Source: Lysobacter arvi
Lineage (GTDB): Bacteria; Pseudomonadota; Gammaproteobacteria; Xanthomonadales; Xanthomonadaceae
DNA length: 64,000 nt
Direction of reading: 5' to 3'
Assembly (NCBI GenBank): GCA_031216755.1
Contig: JARUHG010000003.1
Span: 419,488-483,487, forward strand
Below the pieces are notes generated by a model. It was not told the origin of the DNA. It worked only from the letters and a program-made list of their open reading frames with translations, and did not search any database. A program made the position numbers and the translations under genes. This document shows positions 24,690-33,380 of this stretch, piece after piece (positions within the stretch are counted from its first letter, which is position 1; each line of letters starts with the position of its first letter).

Positions 24690-25613
24690 TCAGTCGCGCA
24701 TCAGCGTGGACTTGCCGAACAGGCTTTCCACCAGGTCCACCGCGAGGCGCGCGGTACGGTTGCGCTTGTCGATGATCGGGTTGAGTTCGACGATGTCCAG
24801 CGACGCCATGCGGCCGGTGTCGGCGATCATCTCCATGACCAGCTGCGCCTCGCGATAGTTCGGGCCGCCCGGCACCGTGGTGCCCACGCCCGGCGCGATG
24901 CTCGGGTCCAGGAAGTCGACGTCGAAACTGACGTGCAGGTGCGTGTCGTCGTCGACGCCTTCCAGCGCCTCCTCCATCACGCGCTTCATGCCGATCTCGT
25001 CGATGTAGCGCATGTCGTACACGTCCAGGCCGTACTCCTGCACGAGGCGCTTCTCGCCCTCGTCGACCGAACGGATGCCGATCTGGCGGATTTCGTCCGG
25101 CCGCATCGCCGGCGCTTCGCCGCCCAGCCGCGTCAGCGCGTCCGGACCGAGCCCGCACAGGCACGCGACCGGCATGCCGTGCACGTTGCCCGACGGCGTC
25201 ACCTGGTGCGTGTTGAAGTCGGCGTGTGCGTCAAGCCACAGCACGCGCAGCTTCTTGCCGGTCTTGCGGCAATGACGCGCGACGGCCGTGATGGAGCCCA
25301 GGCCCAGGCAGTGATCCCCGCCGAGCAGGATCGGCATCCGGCCTTCTTCGAGCTCGGCGCCGACGGCGTCCATCACCGCGCGATTCCACGCGACGACTTC
25401 AGGCAGATGGCGATAGCCGTCGACGGGCTTCTGCCAGGGATTGCGCGGGCCGTCGAGGTTGCCGCGATCGATCACGTCCACGCCGCGCTTGATCAGCGCC
25501 TCGCCCAGCCCCGCGATGCGCAGCGCCTCCGGGCCCATGCGCGAACCGCGATGGCCCGCACCGACGTCCGTAGGCGCGCCGATCAGCGAAACGGGAGGAT
25601 AGGTGCGACTCAT
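24690..25613 (-). CDS. rocF: Arginase
   Basis: A 307-residue ureohydrolase that splits L-arginine into ornithine and urea using two Mn2+. The metal motifs are all present: GGDHCLGLG, DAHADFNT and SFDVDFLDP. The N-terminus SLIGAPTDVGAGHRGSRMGP and the NVHGMPVA loop (substrate binding) separate arginase from agmatinase. ATG 25613 lies only 18 bases after the CCA end of the tRNA-Thr gene on the same strand, with GAGGA in between as Shine-Dalgarno, so arginase mRNA may be made by cutting a tRNA-arginase transcript. Confidence 0.96.
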   Translation of the reverse strand: MSRTYPPVSLIGAPTDVGAGHRGSRMGPEALRIAGLGEALIKRGVDVIDRGNLDGPRNPWQKPVDGYRHLPEVVAWNRAVMDAVGAELEEGRMPILLGGDHCLGLGSITAVARHCRKTGKKLRVLWLDAHADFNTHQVTPSGNVHGMPVACLCGLGPDALTRLGGEAPAMRPDEIRQIGIRSVDEGEKRLVQEYGLDVYDMRYIDEIGMKRVMEEALEGVDDDTHLHVSFDVDFLDPSIAPGVGTTVPGGPNYREAQLVMEMIADTGRMASLDIVELNPIIDKRNRTARLAVDLVESLFGKSTLMRD

Positions 25614-25630
25614 CGAACGGCGTCCTCGTC

Positions 25631-25706
25631 TGGTGCCGGCAGTCAGAATCGAACTGACGACCTACCGCTTACAAGGCGGTTGCTCTACCAACTGAGCTAT
25701 GCCGGC
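25631..25706 (-). tRNA. tRNA-Thr (anticodon UGU)
   Basis: A 76-base cloverleaf with encoded CCA, read on the minus strand: 7-base acceptor stem GCCGGCA with TGCCGGC, D-arm GCTCAGTTGGTAGAGC, anticodon stem CCGCC with loop TTGTAAG (anticodon TGT), and T-arm GTTCGATTC. Anticodon TGT reads ACA/ACN threonine codons. It is followed 18 bases later by rocF on the same strand. Confidence 0.97.
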
Positions 25707-25749
25707 GAAGACGGGCATTCTAGCCTGCGCGGCCGCGCAGGTTCATGCA

Positions 25750-26478
25750 TCAGCGGACGCGCGCGCAATCCAGCTCACGGGCCGGGACCAGCACGGCGGC
25801 CTCGGCGCGAGCGGGATCGAATTCCGGCTTGGCCACCAGATCAAGCCAGACGTTCGTGCGACCGTCGCCCAGCGGTTCGGCACGCGCGGGAAATCCCGCC
25901 GCGATCAGCGTGTCGGCGCGGCGACGTGCGCCTTCCTCGCTGCGGTACCGGCCGAGCGCGATCGAGTTGGCCTCCGCGCCCTGGCGAACGATGAAGTAGT
26001 CGTCGAAGCCTGCCGCAGCGATGCGCTGCGCCGTGGCGGTCGCCTCTTCGGGCGATGCCGCGGCGGGCAGGATCACGCGCCAGCCGCGCGCGCTGCTGCC
26101 CGTGCGCTGCTCGCGCGGCACCACGCGCGTGGCGACCGCCATGAGCACGTCGCGGGCGTTCGATGCCGCGGCGCTGTCGGCGAACGGGCCCACGCTGTAG
26201 CAGCGCGCGTTCGCCGTGGCACTGTCCGGCGCGGCGACGTTGGCGGGCGTGGGGGGCGCAGGTGTCGCGGCCGCTGGGGTGGACGAAGTCGCCGGAGCAG
26301 CCATGCGGGGTGCCGCCGCATTCGGCGTCGGCTGCGTTTCGCCGACCAGTTGCAGGCGCGCCACATCGGCGGGCGGCACGAAGTCGGGCGTCGCGGCCGG
26401 TGGCGCGCGCAGCATCCACCACGCGGCCACGCCGATATTGAGCACCAGCAGGAGGACGACCAGGGCGCGAGCGAGCAT
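25750..26478 (-). CDS. SPOR-domain membrane protein
   Basis: A 242-residue protein with one N-terminal membrane anchor (MLARALVVLLLVLNIGVAAW), a Pro/Ala-rich periplasmic linker (~30-90), and a C-terminal SPOR domain: RCYSVGPFADSAAASNAR and YFIVRQGAEANSIALGRYRS. SPOR domains bind denuded septal peptidoglycan glycans and mark division-site proteins. It is the third gene of a birA-coaX-SPOR operon (9 bases after coaX). Which division protein it replaces or assists is unknown. Confidence 0.85.
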   Translation of the reverse strand: MLARALVVLLLVLNIGVAAWWMLRAPPAATPDFVPPADVARLQLVGETQPTPNAAAPRMAAPATSSTPAAATPAPPTPANVAAPDSATANARCYSVGPFADSAAASNARDVLMAVATRVVPREQRTGSSARGWRVILPAAASPEEATATAQRIAAAGFDDYFIVRQGAEANSIALGRYRSEEGARRRADTLIAAGFPARAEPLGDGRTNVWLDLVAKPEFDPARAEAAVLVPARELDCARVR

Positions 26479-26487
26479 GGCGCGATT

Positions 26488-27228
26488 CTAAGCGGCGGTT
26501 TCGACGCAGGCCCAGCGGGCCAGGCCTTCGAGCACCAGCGTTGCGACTTCGGTCGCGCTCGGCAGGTGGCCCGCCAGTGCGTCCGAGCCGCCCCCGTGCA
26601 GCAGCACGGCCGGCGCTCCGTCCAACCGGGCCATCGCCGCCGCCAGGCTGTGTTCGATCAGCGCGGCGCCCGCCCCTTCGCATCCGGACGCCAGGGCATC
26701 CTCGGTGTCGCGCGCGAAGTCTTCGTACGTGCCACCGCGCTCGGGCAACTGCGGGGCGCGCGCGTGCAGGGCTTCGCGCATCAGCGTGGGCGACGGTGCG
26801 ATCCGCCCCCCCAGGTGGCGACCGGTCGCGTCCATCAGGTCGATGGTCAGCGCCGTGCCGACGCCGCACACCAGCGCCGGTCCGCGCACGCGCGAACGCG
26901 CGCCCAGCAGCGCGAGGAAGCGGTCCACGCCGAGCTTGCGGGGATCGGCGTACGCGATCCGCACGTCGTCGAAACGCGGCTGCGTGCGCGCGATGGAGAT
27001 ACGCCCGCAACGCGATGCGAGCGCGTCGAGCACGGCCACGCGCAGCGTCGGTTGCGCGACGCTCGCGAGGTACGCGACGTCGATACGGGCAGGCAGGCGC
27101 TGCGCCATCGCCGCGGCGACATCCTCTTCGCGGTGCGGCAGCGCGATCGCCTCGCCAATGGAACCGTCCGCCTGCAACGGCGCGCATTTCAGGCGGGTGT
27201 TGCCAAGGTCGAACAGCCACGCGCTCAT
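26488..27228 (-). CDS. coaX: Type III pantothenate kinase
   Basis: A 246-residue CoaX-type kinase that phosphorylates pantothenate, the first step of CoA synthesis, and that (unlike CoaA) is not feedback inhibited and needs a monovalent cation. Motifs: FDLGNTRLK (ATP phosphate loop), GVDRFLALLGA, and GVGTALTIDL. The ATG overlaps the birA stop (ATGA), so they are coupled; birA-coaX pairing is common in proteobacteria. An atypically long gap-free C-terminal region LLHGGGSDALAGHL is normal for the family. Confidence 0.95.
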   Translation of the reverse strand: MSAWLFDLGNTRLKCAPLQADGSIGEAIALPHREEDVAAAMAQRLPARIDVAYLASVAQPTLRVAVLDALASRCGRISIARTQPRFDDVRIAYADPRKLGVDRFLALLGARSRVRGPALVCGVGTALTIDLMDATGRHLGGRIAPSPTLMREALHARAPQLPERGGTYEDFARDTEDALASGCEGAGAALIEHSLAAAMARLDGAPAVLLHGGGSDALAGHLPSATEVATLVLEGLARWACVETAA

Positions 27229-28211
27229 GCCTTCGCTCCGCGAACGCTGACTTCGCCGGAGTGGAAGCTGCGTTCCTCGCCATCCGCCAGCCGGACACGC
27301 AACGCGCCGTCGTCGGCAAGACCGAGCGCGACGCCGCGCATCTCGCCGGTCGTGGCATGCAGCGTGACGGGACGCGCGACCAGCGCGTCGAGCGCCGCGT
27401 AGCGCTCGCGGAACGGCGCCAGACCGTCGGCGTCGAATTCCTCCAGCGCCGGCAACAGGTGCGCGAGCACCGCGGCGGCGACGCGGTTGCGGTCCACCTG
27501 CGCCTCGGTCAGGCCCGACAGGTCGCACCAGGGCTGGTCGATGCCGGCGGCGAACGCGGCCGGCATGCGGACGTTGATGCCCATGCCGATCACCGCCCGC
27601 ACCGGGCCGGCGTGTTCACCACCGCCCTCCACCAGGATGCCGCCGAGCTTGCGCAACGCGCCGTCCGCGGAAGGAACGACGAGGTCGTTCGGCCACTTGA
27701 GGCGAACGTCGAAGCCGACCGACTGCAACGCCTGCGCCGCGGCGACGCCGGCCACCAGGCTCAGTCCGCCCAAACGGGCAAGCCCACCGCCGAACTGCCG
27801 CGACACCGACAGGTAAAGATGGGCGGCGAGCGGCGAAGCCCATTCGCGACCGCGCCGGCCACGCCCTCCGGTCTGGCGTTCGGCCAGCAGCACGTCCACG
27901 CCTTGCGCCGGCGCCGGACGACGCAGCAGTTCGGTGTTCGTCGAATCGATCGACCAGGCCGTCTCGAGCGAGCGCAACGACGCCTGCACGCCGACAGGCA
28001 GTCCGGTGCGGATCGCGTCGGCGTCGAGCAGATCCATCGGCGTCGCGAGCGCGTATCCCCGGCCGGCGCGCGCCTCGATCGGCACGCCCGCCTCACGCAG
28101 GGCCTCGATGCGCTTCCAGACGGCGGCGCGGGTCTGGCCCGCCTCGCGGGCGAGGGTGTCGCCCGACACAGGACCGGCGATCAGGCGCTGGAGCAACTGG
28201 CGTTCGTCCAT
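27225..28211 (-). CDS. birA: Biotin--protein ligase / biotin operon repressor
   Basis: A 328-residue bifunctional BirA. The N-terminal winged helix (about 1-60: LLQRLIAGPVSGDTLAREAG then TRAAVWKRIEALREAG) is the repressor part; the central catalytic domain has RQTGGRGRRGREW, the biotinyl-AMP loop, and KWPNDLV. A small C-terminal domain closes it. It attaches biotin to carboxylase BCCP and, as biotinyl-5'-AMP complex, represses biotin synthesis. ATG 28211 gives the expected N-terminus, though no strong Shine-Dalgarno is seen. First gene of the birA-coaX-SPOR operon. Confidence 0.95.
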   Translation of the reverse strand: MDERQLLQRLIAGPVSGDTLAREAGQTRAAVWKRIEALREAGVPIEARAGRGYALATPMDLLDADAIRTGLPVGVQASLRSLETAWSIDSTNTELLRRPAPAQGVDVLLAERQTGGRGRRGREWASPLAAHLYLSVSRQFGGGLARLGGLSLVAGVAAAQALQSVGFDVRLKWPNDLVVPSADGALRKLGGILVEGGGEHAGPVRAVIGMGINVRMPAAFAAGIDQPWCDLSGLTEAQVDRNRVAAAVLAHLLPALEEFDADGLAPFRERYAALDALVARPVTLHATTGEMRGVALGLADDGALRVRLADGEERSFHSGEVSVRGAKA

Positions 28212-28629
28212 CAGCGGGCCGGCGCGGTCGTGCCGGCGGCCGCGGCATCCGGAGAACGGGTGGCGGGATCGGGGCGTGCGGGGGTCATGGGGCGGGATTA
28301 TGCGGGACGCGATCGCCCCGACGAACGGCACCTCGTAGCCCTCCCAATGCCGGCGAAAGCCGGTTGCGGCATACCCGGCAGGCGGAATCGGCGGGACGAT
28401 GGCGGGGCGCGGCGAAGCGTTGCAACGCTTTGCTCCGCGGGCGCATCGATAAGAGATGATGGCGTCGGCGGGGCGTCGTCCGGACCGGCGATGAAGCCGT
28501 CCGCCGCGGCAGTGCTGAACACGGAGAGTTGTTGCAATGCACCACCCCACAGCCCGGTCAACGTTCATTTTTCGCGGTATAGTCCAGTCTTGCCCGGGGT
28601 CTACCCCCGGTCCGTCCGAGGATTCCGCC
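28212..28629. other. Intergenic region between divergent birA and a small secreted gene
   Basis: 418 bases with no convincing gene. A nested hairpin CCGGC-GAAA-GCCGG (28350-28363) inside ATGCCG...CGGCAT (28348-28372) resembles the B-family REP core. Near the right end GGTCAA and TATAGT about 16 bases apart (TATAGT at ~28576) make a plausible promoter for the gene at 28630. Confidence 0.5.
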
Positions 28630-28893
28630 ATGCTCCGGATCTGCCTGTGCCTGCTGATCGTGGTCGCCAGCTCGACCGTGGCGGCGCGCGAGATCAAGCT
28701 CAGCTCCGCCAACAGCGGCAGCTGCCCGGAAGCGTCCTCGATCGCACGCGACACGGTCCGTGCGACCCCGCGCGCGACCGCACCCGCCCGCGACGTGAAG
28801 CCCGTACGCCCCAGCGTCCACAGCGATGCCGGCGGCGGCAGCCGCATGCAGTCGCCGCGCTGGCACAGCTTCCTGCCGGGCATGTTCCGCTGA
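28630..28893 (+). CDS. Small secreted protein of unknown function
   Basis: An 87-residue predicted exported protein: MLRICLCLLIVVASSTVAA looks like a cleaved signal peptide. The mature part (about 68 residues) is basic and Ser/Arg/Pro-rich with no domain recognised; one cysteine (SGSCPEAS) remains. ATG 28630 follows GAGGA at 7 bases. It is upstream of and 21 bases from the M90-type peptidase gene, so the two may be cotranscribed. No function can be given. Confidence 0.7.
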   Translation: MLRICLCLLIVVASSTVAAREIKLSSANSGSCPEASSIARDTVRATPRATAPARDVKPVRPSVHSDAGGGSRMQSPRWHSFLPGMFR

Positions 28894-28914
28894 TTCCTGC
28901 GCGGGCGTCGTGAT

Positions 28915-29664
28915 TTGCTGAGCTTCTTCCGACGCCTGCGGCTTTCGCCGGCTCCGATCACCGACGAACTCTGGCAGGCCGCGCGCGAGCGCGTTCCGTG
29001 GGTGCGCGCGCTCGATTCGGATCGCGATGCACGCCTGCGCGCCCTCGCCGCGCGATTCCTGCACGAGAAGACCGTCACGCCCATCGGCGAGCTCACGCTC
29101 GACGACGCGCAACGCGTATGCCTGGCCGCGCTGTGCTGCCTGCCGCTGCTGGAGTTCGGTGCGGAGGGCCTGCGCGGCTGGTCGCAGTTGATCGTCTATC
29201 CCGACGCGTTCCGCGTGAACCGCACGCACGTCGATGCGGCCGGCGTGCTGCACGAGTGGGAGGACGAACTGATCGGCGAAGCGTGGGAAAGCGGGCCGGT
29301 AATCCTCTCCTGGGCCGACATCGTGGCCGACTGCGAGGATCCCGGCGCCGGCTTCTGCGTTGCCGCACACGAAATGGCGCACAAGATCGACGCGCTCGAC
29401 GGCGCCCTGGATGGAACGCCACCGCTGCCGCGGCCGTGGCAGCGGGAATGGGCGCGCGATTTCCAGGCGGCGTACGACGCGCTCGGCGCGCAGGTCGATC
29501 ATGGTCGCGACACGGCGATCGACGGATACGCCGCCGAAGCGCCCGAGGAATTCTTCGCCGTCGTCACCGAGTACCACTTCAGCGATCCGCGCACCTTGCG
29601 CGAACAGATGCCGCAGATCGCGGCGCATCTGGAACGTTTCTACGGACCGTCGCCGTTCGCCTGA
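28915..29664 (+). CDS. M90-family (MtfA-like) zinc metallopeptidase
   Basis: A 249-residue peptidase of the MtfA/M90 family. The zinc motif HEMAHKID (H152, E153, H156) is present, with a third metal-side Glu expected in EAPEEFFAVVTEYHF; the family also binds and inactivates the transcription regulator Mlc in E. coli. Start TTG at 28915 is the only in-frame option near the expected N-terminus (LSFFRRLRLSP); no strong Shine-Dalgarno is seen. It runs toward phoQ, with 9 bases between stops. Whether it targets an Mlc-like protein here is unknown. Confidence 0.88.
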   Translation: MLSFFRRLRLSPAPITDELWQAARERVPWVRALDSDRDARLRALAARFLHEKTVTPIGELTLDDAQRVCLAALCCLPLLEFGAEGLRGWSQLIVYPDAFRVNRTHVDAAGVLHEWEDELIGEAWESGPVILSWADIVADCEDPGAGFCVAAHEMAHKIDALDGALDGTPPLPRPWQREWARDFQAAYDALGAQVDHGRDTAIDGYAAEAPEEFFAVVTEYHFSDPRTLREQMPQIAAHLERFYGPSPFA

Positions 29665-29673
29665 GCGGGCGGC

Positions 29674-31095
29674 TCAAAGCCCTGGTGGCAGCACCACTTC
29701 GAAGTGCGCACCGCCCAGTTCCTGCGAGCGGCTGACATCGAGCGTGCCGCGATAGCTGCGCACCACGTCCTGCACGGTGGCCAGGCCGATGCCGTGCCCC
29801 TGCACGCGTTCGTCGCCGCGCACGCCGCGCTGCAGGACCAGGTCGATCTTGTCCTCCGGCACGCCGGGGCCGTCGTCGTCGACGGCGAGCAGCAGCCCCG
29901 GCCGGCGGTTCGGCGCGATCTCGCCCTCCTTCACCGTCAGCAGCACGCGCGAACGCGCCCACTTGAACGCGTTCTCGATCAGGTTTCCGAGCACTTCCTG
30001 CAGATCGCCCGGTTCGCCGTAGAAGCGCGCATTGGCATCGATGTCGAATTCGCAGATCACGCCCTTGGAGGCGTAAATCTTCTCCAGGCTGCGCACGATC
30101 TGGTCGGCATAAGGTTCGATTTCCAGCGGCGCGGCGAACAGCACGTGGCCCGAGCGCGCGGCACGCGCGAGCTGGTACGAGACCAGATCGCTCATGCGCC
30201 GCACCTGCAGATCGATCTCCTCGCGCAGTTCCTGCACGGGCACGTCCTCGCCGCTGCGCGCGCGCAGCACGGCCAGCGGGGTTTTCAGGCTGTGCGCGAG
30301 GTCAGCCAGCGTGTTGCGCTGGCGATCGAGGTTCTCGCGCTCGCTTTCGATGAAGGCGTTGATGCTTTCGGTGAGGGGTTCGAGCTCGCGCGGATGGCGC
30401 CCGCTCATGCGCGATGCGAGGCCGCGCTGCACGCGCTTGAGTTCATCGACCACGCGCTTGAGCGGACGCAGGCTCCAGCGCAGGATCACCGCCTGCAGCA
30501 GCAGCAGGATGAGGCCCGCGCCGCCGAGATAGCGCCACAGCGCCTGGCGGAAGACGCTGACCTGGCGGCTCAGCGCGGTCGTGTCTTCCAGCACGTAGAT
30601 CGTGTACGGAAACTCCGAGCGCGCATCGTCGCTGCCGGCGCTCCAGATCAACCCGCGACCGTAGCGGTAGGCCTCGCCTGCCTCGCCGCTGATCTCCGTG
30701 ATCGGCAGCGCGCGCTCGAAGCTTTCTTCGTTGGGCTCGAGCATCTTGCCGGCCGGCAGGATCGGCCCCTGCGCCGAGGTCGAATCCCAATGCCCGTTCG
30801 GCAGCACGACTTCGGCATACAGGCCGCTGCCGGGGCGCTCGAGCCGCGGGTCCACGGTTTCGTAGGGCGGGATGAATTCGCCGTTGCGGGCGAACTCGCC
30901 GCCGGCCACGTACGCCAGCGCAAGGCTGCGCAAACGCTGGCGCATGTTGCTTTCGGCGGTTTCGAGGAACGCGCGGTCGAGCGCGTAACCGGCAAGCGCA
31001 AGGAAGGCCACCAGGCCCAGGCTTGCAGCAAGCAACTGGCGCGCCTGCAGCGAGCGCGGCTGGCCCCAGCTCACCTGTGGCGGTCGGCGTGGCAT
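29674..31095 (-). CDS. phoQ: Sensor histidine kinase, PhoQ-like
   Basis: A 473-residue inner-membrane sensor kinase: TM1 ~19-41, a ~145-residue periplasmic domain (~42-188), TM2 ~189-207, HAMP, then DHp with the phospho-acceptor in LADLAHSLKTPL (H268), and a HATPase with N-box NLIENAFKWA and G-boxes DDDGPGVPE and GHGIGLATV. The periplasmic domain has acidic residues but is not clearly the PhoQ Mg2+ patch. It is downstream of phoP by 133 bases on the same strand; PhoQ is the Xanthomonadaceae name used for this pairing. It senses cations, pH or peptides in relatives; ligand here is inferred. Confidence 0.9.
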   Translation of the reverse strand: MPRRPPQVSWGQPRSLQARQLLAASLGLVAFLALAGYALDRAFLETAESNMRQRLRSLALAYVAGGEFARNGEFIPPYETVDPRLERPGSGLYAEVVLPNGHWDSTSAQGPILPAGKMLEPNEESFERALPITEISGEAGEAYRYGRGLIWSAGSDDARSEFPYTIYVLEDTTALSRQVSVFRQALWRYLGGAGLILLLLQAVILRWSLRPLKRVVDELKRVQRGLASRMSGRHPRELEPLTESINAFIESERENLDRQRNTLADLAHSLKTPLAVLRARSGEDVPVQELREEIDLQVRRMSDLVSYQLARAARSGHVLFAAPLEIEPYADQIVRSLEKIYASKGVICEFDIDANARFYGEPGDLQEVLGNLIENAFKWARSRVLLTVKEGEIAPNRRPGLLLAVDDDGPGVPEDKIDLVLQRGVRGDERVQGHGIGLATVQDVVRSYRGTLDVSRSQELGGAHFEVVLPPGL

Positions 31096-31228
31096 GGAGC
31101 GGAGTCGGAAGGAACGGGCGACGGCATCGCCACCAAGGGTAACCAGCGCGCCGCGCGTTGACGATGACTCGCCGACGCCCGGCGCTTGGGGCGCATCAAA
31201 TCCGTGAGCGGTTGCTCAGAGCCTGCCT

Positions 31229-31912
31229 TCAATCCCCGGTGCGCGCGATGGCGAAGCGGTAGCCGCGACCGCGCACGGTTTCGATCGGCTTGAGCGAGCC
31301 GTCGGGGTCGAGCTTCTTGCGGAGGCGGCCGATGAAGACCTCGAGCACGTTGGAATCGCGGTCGAAGTCCTGCTGGTAGATGTGCTCGGTGAGGTCGGCC
31401 TTCGAGACCAGCTCGCCGGCGTGCATCATCAGGTACTCCAGCACCTTGTACTCGTAGCTGGTCAGGTCGACGTTGCTGCCGTTGACGCTGACCGTCTGCG
31501 CGGCGAGGTCGAGCACCACCGGTCCGCATTCCAGCGTCGGCTTGCTCCAGCCCGCGGCACGGCGGACCAGCGCGTTGAGGCGGGCCAGCAGTTCCTCGAT
31601 GTGGAACGGTTTGACGAGGTAGTCGTCGGCGCCCTGCTTGAGGCCTTCGACCTTGTCCTGCCAGCTGGAACGGGCGGTAAGGATCAGGACGGGGAATTTC
31701 TTGCCTTCGTCGCGCAGGGCCTTGATCAGCTCCATGCCCGACATCTTCGGCAGGCCCAGGTCGATGATGCCCAGGTCGAACGGAACTTCTCGGCCCATGT
31801 AAAGGCCTTCTTCGCCGTCCTGGGCGGCATCCACTGCGAACCCTTCCCGCTTCAGGCGGGCGGCGAGGGTTTCGCGCAGCGGAGCTTCGTCTTCGACCAG
31901 CAGAATTCGCAT
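31229..31912 (-). CDS. phoP: Response regulator PhoP
   Basis: A 227-residue OmpR/PhoB-family regulator. Receiver domain 1-115 with phospho-acceptor in FDLGIIDLGLP (D51) and conserved Lys in LVKPFH; C-terminal winged helix from ~125 with VLEVFIGRLRKKLDPDGSLK and GRGYRFAI. It works with the downstream kinase. Upstream (65 bases) is a PepSY-like protein, and before that two candidate operators including a direct repeat with 11-base period, the normal pattern for this family, suggesting autoregulation. In Xanthomonas PhoP is essential and controls virulence; role here inferred. Confidence 0.95.
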   Translation of the reverse strand: MRILLVEDEAPLRETLAARLKREGFAVDAAQDGEEGLYMGREVPFDLGIIDLGLPKMSGMELIKALRDEGKKFPVLILTARSSWQDKVEGLKQGADDYLVKPFHIEELLARLNALVRRAAGWSKPTLECGPVVLDLAAQTVSVNGSNVDLTSYEYKVLEYLMMHAGELVSKADLTEHIYQQDFDRDSNVLEVFIGRLRKKLDPDGSLKPIETVRGRGYRFAIARTGD

Positions 31913-31977
31913 GTGGACTCCAATGTCTGTCGTTCTGTCTAGGCCGCTACCCGGAGGGCCTCCGAGAGCGTGGCGGG

Positions 31978-32325
31978 TCAGTCGTCGTCGCCGCGTGTAC
32001 GGTTTTCCTGCTGGCGTTCCCGCGCGTGAGGGTCGTCCATGTAGATACGAACCCGCCCGCTGGAGTCGACCACCTTCACGCGATTGACGTCACGGCCGTC
32101 GTAGGGAACGCGCTCGGCACTGAGCACCTGCCCGCCGGTGCGGCGTTCGACCCGGCGAACCGAGTCGGACAACGCCTGCCGGTCGTTGGCCCGGCCGTGT
32201 CCCCGGTCGCCACGATCGCCGCGGTCCGGCGGGCCGCCCCGCCCCTGCGCCCATGCGCTCCCGGCCGACGCAAGCAGCGCGGCGATCAGGAGGAGCGGGG
32301 CGAAGCGGACAGACGGCATCTTCAT
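31978..32325 (-). CDS. Periplasmic PepSY-like protein ahead of phoPQ
   Basis: A 115-residue exported protein: signal MPSVRFAPLLLIAALLASAG ending in SAWA, then a low-complexity Arg/Gly/Asp segment and a PepSY-like module GQVLSAERVPYDGRDVNRVK followed by VVDSSGRVRIYMDD. PepSY domains are common beside PhoP/PhoQ-type systems, where they are thought to modulate the sensor from the periplasm. Start 32325 (an ATG 6 bases on is also possible). It is the first gene of a PepSY-phoP-phoQ transcription unit, with a palindrome 28 bases upstream. Confidence 0.85.
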   Translation of the reverse strand: MKMPSVRFAPLLLIAALLASAGSAWAQGRGGPPDRGDRGDRGHGRANDRQALSDSVRRVERRTGGQVLSAERVPYDGRDVNRVKVVDSSGRVRIYMDDPHARERQQENRTRGDDD

Positions 32326-32352
32326 CGGAACGGCACGCGGAACGGGTCAATA

Positions 32353-32368
32353 TCGCACGGCCGTGCGA
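32353..32368. promoter_or_regulatory. Perfect 16-base palindrome upstream of PepSY-phoPQ
   Basis: TCGCACGGCCGTGCGA is self-complementary with no loop and sits 28 bases upstream of the PepSY ATG (32325), a usual repressor position. Confidence 0.5.
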
Positions 32369-32392
32369 CAGTGTGCATTCTCGAAACGATGC

Positions 32393-32409
32393 GGTGAATC
32401 CGGTCTGAA
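32393..32409 (-). promoter_or_regulatory. Candidate PhoP box
   Basis: On the minus strand TTCAGA, five bases, TTCACC: two hexamers with 11-base period, the OmpR/PhoB-family pattern, 68 bases before the PepSY start. Confidence 0.4.
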
Positions 32410-32468
32410 CTTTTCTGATTGCCGACGGCCAGTATTCAGACCTTGGCATCGAGGCCTCGGCCGGGCGA

Positions 32469-33380
32469 TCAGAAGATCTCGGCAATGCAGCACCGCAGCG
32501 AGCCGCCGCCGGCTTCGATGGCATCCAGCTGGACCGCCCGCACCCCGAACCCCGCCGCCGCCAGCAACTGACGGTTGCGCGGATCGAGCGCCGCCTCGGC
32601 CCGCGCGCTCATCCAGACGGTGTCGCTGGACAGCGCGATGGAGTTTCCGGCGAAGGCCGCATGCTCGGCCTCGGACAGCACGATGGCGTTGGGCGCATAG
32701 AAGTCGGCGATGGCCTCGGCCACGCCCGCATCGGCGAACCCGCGCGGACTGACGACAGCCGCCCGCCCGGCCAGCACCGCGAGCACGACGTTCGCGTGGT
32801 ACTCGCCCGGAGCCAGATCGAACATCAGGGTCGCGCGAAGTCCCAGCGCCTCGTGCATGAGCCGGGCGCCCTGATCGTCGCAGCGCTCGGACAGGCCGCA
32901 CAGGCCGAGACCGCGCGCTCGGTCGATGACCAGCGAACCCGTCAGTTCGCAGGCATGCGCCTGCGTGGACAGGTCGATCTCGGCGTAATCCAGCACGCCG
33001 CCGAGGAAGTTGCGGATATCCGCACGATCCGCTTCGCGCTGGCGGACGGGATGCCGCATGCGGCCGACGACGTAGCGCCCGGCCGCGGTGGCGAAGACGT
33101 TGTTGGGGAACACCGCGTCGGGCGTGGCCGGATCGCCGGCGAAACACACCGTCGGCAGGACCTCGGACATCGCACGGTGCAACGCGCGGTGCTGGGCGAG
33201 CGCGCATTCGGCATCGAAGCTCGACGCCTGCGCCATGTAGAGATTGTCCTGCGCCGACTGGTCGGCACGGCAGAAGCCCTCCGGCGCGACCAGGAACGCC
33301 GCCTGCGCCGTCGCCGGACCGAAATCGCAGGCGAACATTCGCGCGGACGCAAAGAACGCGTGGGCATCGCGGGTGATCAC
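32469..33380 (-). CDS. Amidinotransferase-fold (arginine deiminase/DDAH-related) protein
   Basis: A 303-residue pentein-fold enzyme related to dimethylargininase and arginine deiminase. Conserved elements: DAVFPNNVFAT (substrate carboxylate side), GEYHANVVLA (catalytic His), and the nucleophilic Cys near the C-terminus in GGGSLRCCIAE (about C297/298). It would hydrolyse an arginine-like guanidino group to citrulline or a similar product; exact substrate unclear, and DDAH-like annotation is by family only. GTG start at 33380 overlaps the dusA stop (GTGA), so it is translated from a dusA-linked mRNA. Arginase lies ~8 kb away. Confidence 0.85.
   Translation of the reverse strand: MITRDAHAFFASARMFACDFGPATAQAAFLVAPEGFCRADQSAQDNLYMAQASSFDAECALAQHRALHRAMSEVLPTVCFAGDPATPDAVFPNNVFATAAGRYVVGRMRHPVRQREADRADIRNFLGGVLDYAEIDLSTQAHACELTGSLVIDRARGLGLCGLSERCDDQGARLMHEALGLRATLMFDLAPGEYHANVVLAVLAGRAAVVSPRGFADAGVAEAIADFYAPNAIVLSEAEHAAFAGNSIALSSDTVWMSARAEAALDPRNRQLLAAAGFGVRAVQLDAIEAGGGSLRCCIAEIF

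Noticed and set aside
28298..28561. Small minus-strand ORF upstream of birA
   Set aside because: No Shine-Dalgarno and no motif, and it overlaps a REP-like hairpin and the likely promoter of the 28630 gene.
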